A DNA stretch of 64,000 bases, from positions 152,798,334-152,862,333 of the forward strand of contig NC_073692.1 in the NCBI RefSeq assembly GCF_029784155.1, written 5' to 3'. Position numbers and translations under genes: made by a program. Every line of letters starts with the position of its first letter. Within the stretch, counting starts at the first letter, position 1. Origin of the DNA: Uranotaenia lowii (Eukaryota; Arthropoda; Insecta; Diptera; Culicidae). Below the pieces are notes generated by a model. It ran no database searches, had not been told where the DNA came from, and saw only the letters and a program-made list of their open reading frames with translations. Positions 59,457 through 64,000 of the stretch are shown here, piece by piece.

Positions 59457-61998
59457 CTAACACATATGGTTGCTGTTGTAATCAATCAAAGAGTTTAACA
59501 AACGGTCGTTATAAACCTTTGATGATTTGGGAGCTTTATATCGCTGCCAAATCACATCAAAATCAGCATGTACGGATTCGGAGGCTTGCTCATTGTGAAG
59601 CCCAAGTCCTCTTCCGGCTTCTCGACAGAAATCCGCCACATGGTACTTTGTAATGTGATATTTAGATGTGAATGGAAGATTCAGCTTCTCCCAGCTGCTG
59701 GCAAAATCTGCAATAGCCTCCTCAAACCCATGCTCGAGTTTAAAGGAAAAGCATTTTGCATACACGTTTTTGAAGTTATTCAGAACCTGAAAATCGTAAT
59801 ATTTATTAAAAACTTGGTAAAGTTTATTTAGTAGAACAACCAACCGTAACGTAATCTGAAAGTTCAGGGTTGTCTGCCAAACAATTGGTAGCATCCAATA
59901 GCGCGTGGCAAGCTCTTCCGGTGAAACCGTACGTCATCTGTTGGTGTCTCACCTGTGCTTGTTCCACCCATAAGTCTACCCAGTCTGGTGCTTTCTTCTC
60001 AAGTGACTTAAAAATTGTATTAATAATTCCAAGCGTTATATGTAACGGTGGAGGCGGGCAAAGGTTCACGATTTTGTCTTCATCACTACCCGAGACCAAC
60101 GGGGCATTCACGCAGCTTGCGAAGTTCTTTCCATTCAATTTCTTTTTTCTTGTGCAATTTTCGTTTATACTTCCTTTGGTTCTCGCGGTTCCGTTTGCTA
60201 CACCGAGCTCGCTCTTTAAAGCCTCACAGTATGGACATGGATTCTTCGAAGAGTGGGCCATTATGCCAATTATAATATTTATAATCTTGCGGTCCCCAGC
60301 AACCAAGTATTCGAGCTCGTGTAATTTGAGAAGTTTCGTCCAAACGGGGGAAATATTGTCATACTTTTCAGCGAGATTTGGTGAAAGTGCAATGATGAAA
60401 AGCTTCTTCACGCCGCCATCCTTGAAGCCAGCCAGATGTTCCATTTGCGGAGAGATCACAGATAACGTTATCTTGAAGAAGCTCCTACCCCCATCAATTC
60501 CTATTTTCACCACAAAATCATCAACAGGTGGTCTTGAACGTTTGATACGGTTAATGAGTTCCGGTACATCAGTGCAATATGCAACAACATGATCTGACGA
60601 AGGTGCTACATTTCCTGTGATGCTGGACAACTGAACTACATCAAACAAGTCTTTAAGCTGCCGGTTCATTTCAATCAATTTCAACCGCACTCCAGATTCT
60701 ATATCGACTCCAGAAGCTCGAATACTTTTAATCACACCTAGATAATAGATAGATTATATAAAACAACCATTGTTATGAATAAAATACTAATTACCCATTG
60801 TTTTCCTCATGCTTAGATTGTTTTCGCCTTTGACCTTAAACAAATCATCTGCACGTAGTTTTTTGGGAGGTTCTGGACAAGTTGAAACTTTCTCGAATAC
60901 AGACGGTCTTCCACGAAGATTTCGCAGAACACATTTTCCATCTTGATGGATAAAATATTTTTTTTTTTTGGATTTTTTAAATCAGGTGATCAGTGATGGT
61001 TTGAATCATTTGACTTTATTTTGAATCATTTGCTTATAACTTCTTTTGAAAACATTTTTCCCAGAAATGATGTTCTAAACTTTAGTAGAACTAGGTCTTA
61101 GCTGCAACTTTTGTGACCAACACAAACCTGTATCTCTTATGCCTTATGAATGAGAAATCGAAAAGTTTAAATTTTTGAGCAATGATCGTAATCACAATCA
61201 TTTGGATTAGCGGGTTGGATTAAATCCTACAATTCATACCACATTGAAGATACATATTTATGACATACAAGAAAGTTGTAGCTTAGATCTGTATCTACTA
61301 AAGTTTAGAACATCATTTCATGGAAAAATGTTTTCAAAAGAAGTTATAACCAAATGATTCAAAAATAAGTCAAATGATTCAAACCATCACTGCAGGTGAT
61401 TATTTTAAAATATAGTTTTACCTGGTGAATCTGGCTTTGAACGCATATAGTCAGCTACTGCCGCATCCGCTGAGCTTGACGAGGGCTCTCCATTATTCAA
61501 AATTAAAATGATTTTCAAATTCGACGCTCGGGTGGATTGAGTGCAATGGTGCCTTTTTCCTCTTCCGTATTCACTGTAGCAAGTTTTACAAATTACCACC
61601 GCTTTACACCCATCAATGTCTTCTGTGTCTGGACTGGACCTGGGTCTTCCGCGCTTGAGTTTCTTGGGTTCAAAACCAGGCAGGTTGCTTCTGCCCTCAT
61701 GTATACCGGCAGCAACACAAATCTCACATTTGCACATTCCTTGAGATCGCGTGATGATTGAATTTTCGAGCTTGTAACTTCGAATCCTGGGGACCCTTGT
61801 ACCTCCCTTGCTGAACTCTCCACACGACGCGCGACATGTTCCGCAAATGACCGACGGATACAAATTTTCTCTGGATTCAAAATCTTGGAGAAATTTTCGA
61901 ATAACAACTCTTATACCTGCACTTATCGGTCGAAGCGACGATGTCTTAGAAAGGCAGAGTACGCAAACCAAATTTCTGTTCTTTTCGTGAACATCCAT
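59457..61998 (-). CDS. RAG1/Transib-like transposase, four exons, 648 residues
   Basis: Join on the minus strand: 61998-61422, 60941-60795, 60737-59845, 59786-59457. All introns are GT-AG, phases agree, no stop or frameshift. A Met 21 residues upstream (62061) is also in frame. N-terminus: VCVLC (12-15), ICGTC, CKCEIC, then KKLKRGRP and VICKTC, resembling the RAG1 N-terminal zinc region. Core: D323 in VVKIGIDGG, D390 in YLVAGDRK, CPYC at 409-412, PPPLHITLG, HxxxxH at 583-588, then NEQASES with E605 and E609. In mouse RAG1 the matching residues are D600, D708, C727/C730, H937/H942 and E962. Predicted: a nuclear DDE recombinase cutting at CACGGTG ends. No RAG2-like frame is present. Confidence 0.82.
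60991..61392. mobile_element. hAT-type MITE, 402 bp, in intron 1 of the RAG1-like gene
   Basis: Ends are CAGTGATGGTTTGAATCATT and its complement; inverted arms extend about 110 bp (to GAAAACATTTTTCC). An exact 8 bp duplication CAGGTGAT lies at 60983-60990 and 61393-61400. Without it the intron would be about 70 bp, like the others. Confidence 0.9.
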
Positions 61999-62153
61999 TT
62001 TGAGGACAAAAATTGACGTTGAGAATTTGAAGTTGAATCCTTTTGATTTTTCAAAGCCCACTTGTGTCCCCGATTTTGTGCCGGTCGACTGTTTCGCTGG
62101 TCATTCGCTTGTAGGTAGTTTCAAGCCAATGATGATTACAAGATTTATTTAAC

Positions 62154-62504
62154 CTTAAACCACTAATAAACCATACTTATAATACACTTAAGCCATGTTT
62201 GGAGAGTTAAGTCAGTTGTAAATAATCATAATTTTATCAACGGCAACAAATACATACTGGTTGGAAATGACTTGGACCACTTTTTTGACGTTTTTGGAGG
62301 TTTTTTGATGATATTGAATAATTTGAATATGAATTATTTTGAAATTTCTCAACAAAAACCTTAAAATCAAGATTTCTCGGATTTTCTGCTAGGGATTTTT
62401 TTTAAAATTTACCCAGAGGTGCAGAATGACCTAAGGAATCGAGCCCCGTACTTGGATTTGATGGACAATTTTTTTTTATAATAACGGTCCAGAGGCGCAC
62501 CGTG
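62154..62504 (-). repeat. Right terminal inverted repeat of the RAG1-like transposon
   Basis: Mirror of 58935-59285; lies about 155 bp upstream of the gene start and probably contains its promoter. Confidence 0.93.
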
Positions 62505-62509
62505 AATCG

Positions 62510-62964
62510 GTGACTTAGTGTATACGAGTCAACATCGTGTTTTTATTTCCGTCGCGATAAGCCATTCTCCGAAAATCCCCCCACAAAGGCCCCAACTACG
62601 CGGTTGTGATTTTTTGGTGTTGTACGGAATATTTTTTCCTTTACTTCTGGGCTTCCGATCGGTGGTCGATTGTTCCTCGAACCGCTTAATCACTCACGAT
62701 ACCGTGGAATTCACGATTCCCAACGTTTTAGCGATGAAACGATGTGAGAGATCCTTGTTCTCGCGATGAATGCGCAAGATTTTATCACACACGAGCTGTT
62801 CTTTCGATTTCATTTCCGCGAGTTTTGATCACAGGACTTTAAAACTTGCAGGACCTAAACATCGCTCTATGAACTAAATCCACCCAAATTATCATTAAAG
62901 TCTACCCAACGGTTAATAAGTTAGAGCAATTTCATAGTGTGGCAATTTCATCGTGGACACCCTT
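62510..62964 (-). pseudogene. Outer mariner piece: 5' terminus and N-terminal HTH
   Basis: The minus strand from 62964 has the terminal repeat, then a start MKSKEQLVCDKILRIHREN near 62812, SHRFIAKTLGIVNSTVS, a stop, and KRFEEQSTTDRKPRSKGKN. This is the first HTH and the linker of a DD37E transposase. The frame beyond degrades towards 62510. Confidence 0.75.
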
Positions 62965-62966
62965 TA

Positions 62967-64000
62967 GTTGTGCAAAGTGGTGACTTGAGTGTGTTGGGAG
63001 AGTTTTGGTTTTACACGTGGCTCGGGGGTTCTTCTCCTCTGACTAACGTGTGCGCCCAGAAAAAAAATATGGGGTTGACAACTCGTTTTGTTTCTCTGGC
63101 TGTCCTCCCCAGCTCAGATTTTCAAAGCAAGAAGTTGCGCTCGAATAAGGGCTTCTTTGAACACGATGAGATATTCGATCTGACTTCGTTAGAGGAGAGG
63201 TTGTGCATCAAGTCGTTTTGAAATTAGGATGTACTGACAATTGAACTCTAAACAAGTAGGTATTGCCTAGGAGCGTGAATTTATCACTCGTGCATCCGGG
63301 CCGGGCAAAACTGGGCCATTTTATCTAAAAACCTGGCCAAATTCGGGCATTTGATTTTTTTAATTGTCAATCATAAAAGCGGGCAATATCTGGGCAAATT
63401 TGACCAAAAAAAAGTTTACTGACTCACTCTGCAAGAATCAAACTTAAGCCTCATTTTGTATTCATTGGTTTATCACTGAAAATTTTTCAAAAGCGCCTTT
63501 TTTGTCAAAATAAGCAGCAATTTTCAAAGTTGTTTATGACAAAACTAAAAAAAACTCTAAAGTTATAAAGTACGATTTTGATTCAGTAAAGCGAAGAACA
63601 TTCAACCAACGCAATAAATAAAACTTTAGTATGGAGTAAACATTGTTTCAGTTGTTTCTAAATGGTTATAGATCTTAATATTTTCGCCTGAATCTTAATA
63701 AAATTGCCTTTAATTAGCACCCCGTTTTTTAACTGAATTATTAAAGGTGGGAGTTTTCTTGGGTTTTCAAACTTTTCAAAAAAACAAATCTGAAATATAT
63801 TTGTTTTCATAAAAGGGTTTTTATGTGGTATCAATTCCGCCGTTTCCATGTTGGACTTGAATCATTATTTTTTCTCACATAAGTGTATACTTTCTATGAA
63901 CAACTTTGGTAAACAGTAATTTTTATTTTTTGCTGGAAACCAGCAAAATTTTGCTGGTTTTTGTCCCGCTGACTTTCCAGCGAAATTTCCAGCAATTTAA
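62967..64000. other. Spacer with small inverted-repeat fragments, no gene
   Basis: GGGCCGGGCAAAACTGGGCC near 63297 resembles the MITE at 45236. At the right edge GCTGGAAACCAGCAAAATTT and related AGCAAAATTTTGCTGG palindromes suggest the end of a MITE running out of the window. Confidence 0.4.

Larger units (their letters stand above)
58935..62504 (-). mobile_element. RAG1/Transib-like DNA transposon, apparently complete
   Basis: Terminal inverted repeats of about 350 bp (58935-59285 and 62154-62504) differ at only about three bases plus one A-run length. Both begin CACGGTGCGCCTCTGG; the first seven bases differ by one from the RAG signal heptamer CACAGTG. Flanking AATCG occurs at 58930-58934 and 62505-62509: a 5 bp duplication, the length made by Transib and RAG transposases. 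It encodes a single intact spliced gene on the minus strand. Long terminal repeats are unusual for Transib, whose ends are normally short. Confidence 0.88.
54142..62964 (-). mobile_element. DD37E mariner broken into pieces by nested insertions
   Basis: Outer ends: AAGGGTGTCCACGATGAAAT at 54142 and its complement ending at 62964, each next to TA (54140-54141, 62965-62966). The pieces follow the order of one transposase on the minus strand: N-terminus in about 62550-62820, RDVAKKL to DDET in 58330-58093, YVKANFKQIPGN to ECLQK in 56932-56704, KWLLPLL to the C-terminus in 55920-55567, and the 3' end in 54142-54274. The separating sequences are a smaller mariner, a GC-rich insert, a solo LTR and a tract holding the RAG1-like transposon. 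Confidence 0.82.

Noticed and set aside
59870..60592. 240-codon plus-strand frame in the RAG1-like transposon
   Set aside because: Antisense shadow of exon 3, which has intact catalytic motifs and correct splice borders.
54140..62966. Reading the whole 8.8 kb as one large DNA transposon such as a Maverick
   Set aside because: The termini are mariner-type with TA, and the transposase pieces and separate duplications show nested small elements instead.

Overview
The window looks like repeat-dense, non-coding DNA from a dipteran genome, most probably a culicid mosquito. The argument rests on several DD37E-type IS630-Tc1-mariner copies (a group described from mosquitoes), Jockey, I-like, RTE and CR1-type non-LTR retrotransposons, a 412/mdg1-like Gypsy element, short 50-75 bp GT-AG introns and AT-rich spacers. 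No conserved host housekeeping gene, tRNA or rRNA gene was recognised. Nearly every long reading frame is part of a mobile element.

Layout. 1-1465: Jockey-type relic. 2085-4090: 5'-truncated RTE-like copy with target duplication. 6994-8656: DD37E mariner holding a 350 bp CA array and sitting inside the terminal repeat of a MITE. 9545-11036: ~74 bp minisatellite. 11756-26862: LTR retrotransposon with nearly identical 724 bp LTRs; its leader holds a CR1-like LINE (about 12.8-20.06 kb), which itself holds a Helitron (14699-17685). 28125-30142 and 30440-31306: two hAT elements. 32291-33132: unrecognised four-exon gene with one frameshift. 35-43 kb: MITEs, an I-like fragment, mariner fragments and long hairpins. 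43827-45884: hAT-like element. 46170-47830: Copia relic. 50-53.5 kb: mariner fragments and a second RTE copy. 54142-62964: one mariner shattered by nested insertions.

The most interesting object is at 58935-62504: a 3.57 kb DNA transposon with ~350 bp terminal inverted repeats that begin CACGGTG (one base from the RAG recombination-signal heptamer CACAGTG), flanked by a 5 bp duplication AATCG. It encodes an uninterrupted four-exon, 648-residue protein on the minus strand. The C-terminal part has a RAG1/Transib-like arrangement (D, D, CxxC, HxxxxH, E), and the N-terminal part has paired zinc motifs resembling the RAG1 N-terminal region. It appears structurally complete and possibly recently active. 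A hAT-type MITE lies in its first intron.

The nested insertions give an internal relative chronology: DD37E mariner first, then a smaller mariner, a GC-rich insert, a solo LTR and the RAG1-like transposon; and separately LTR element, then CR1-like LINE, then Helitron.
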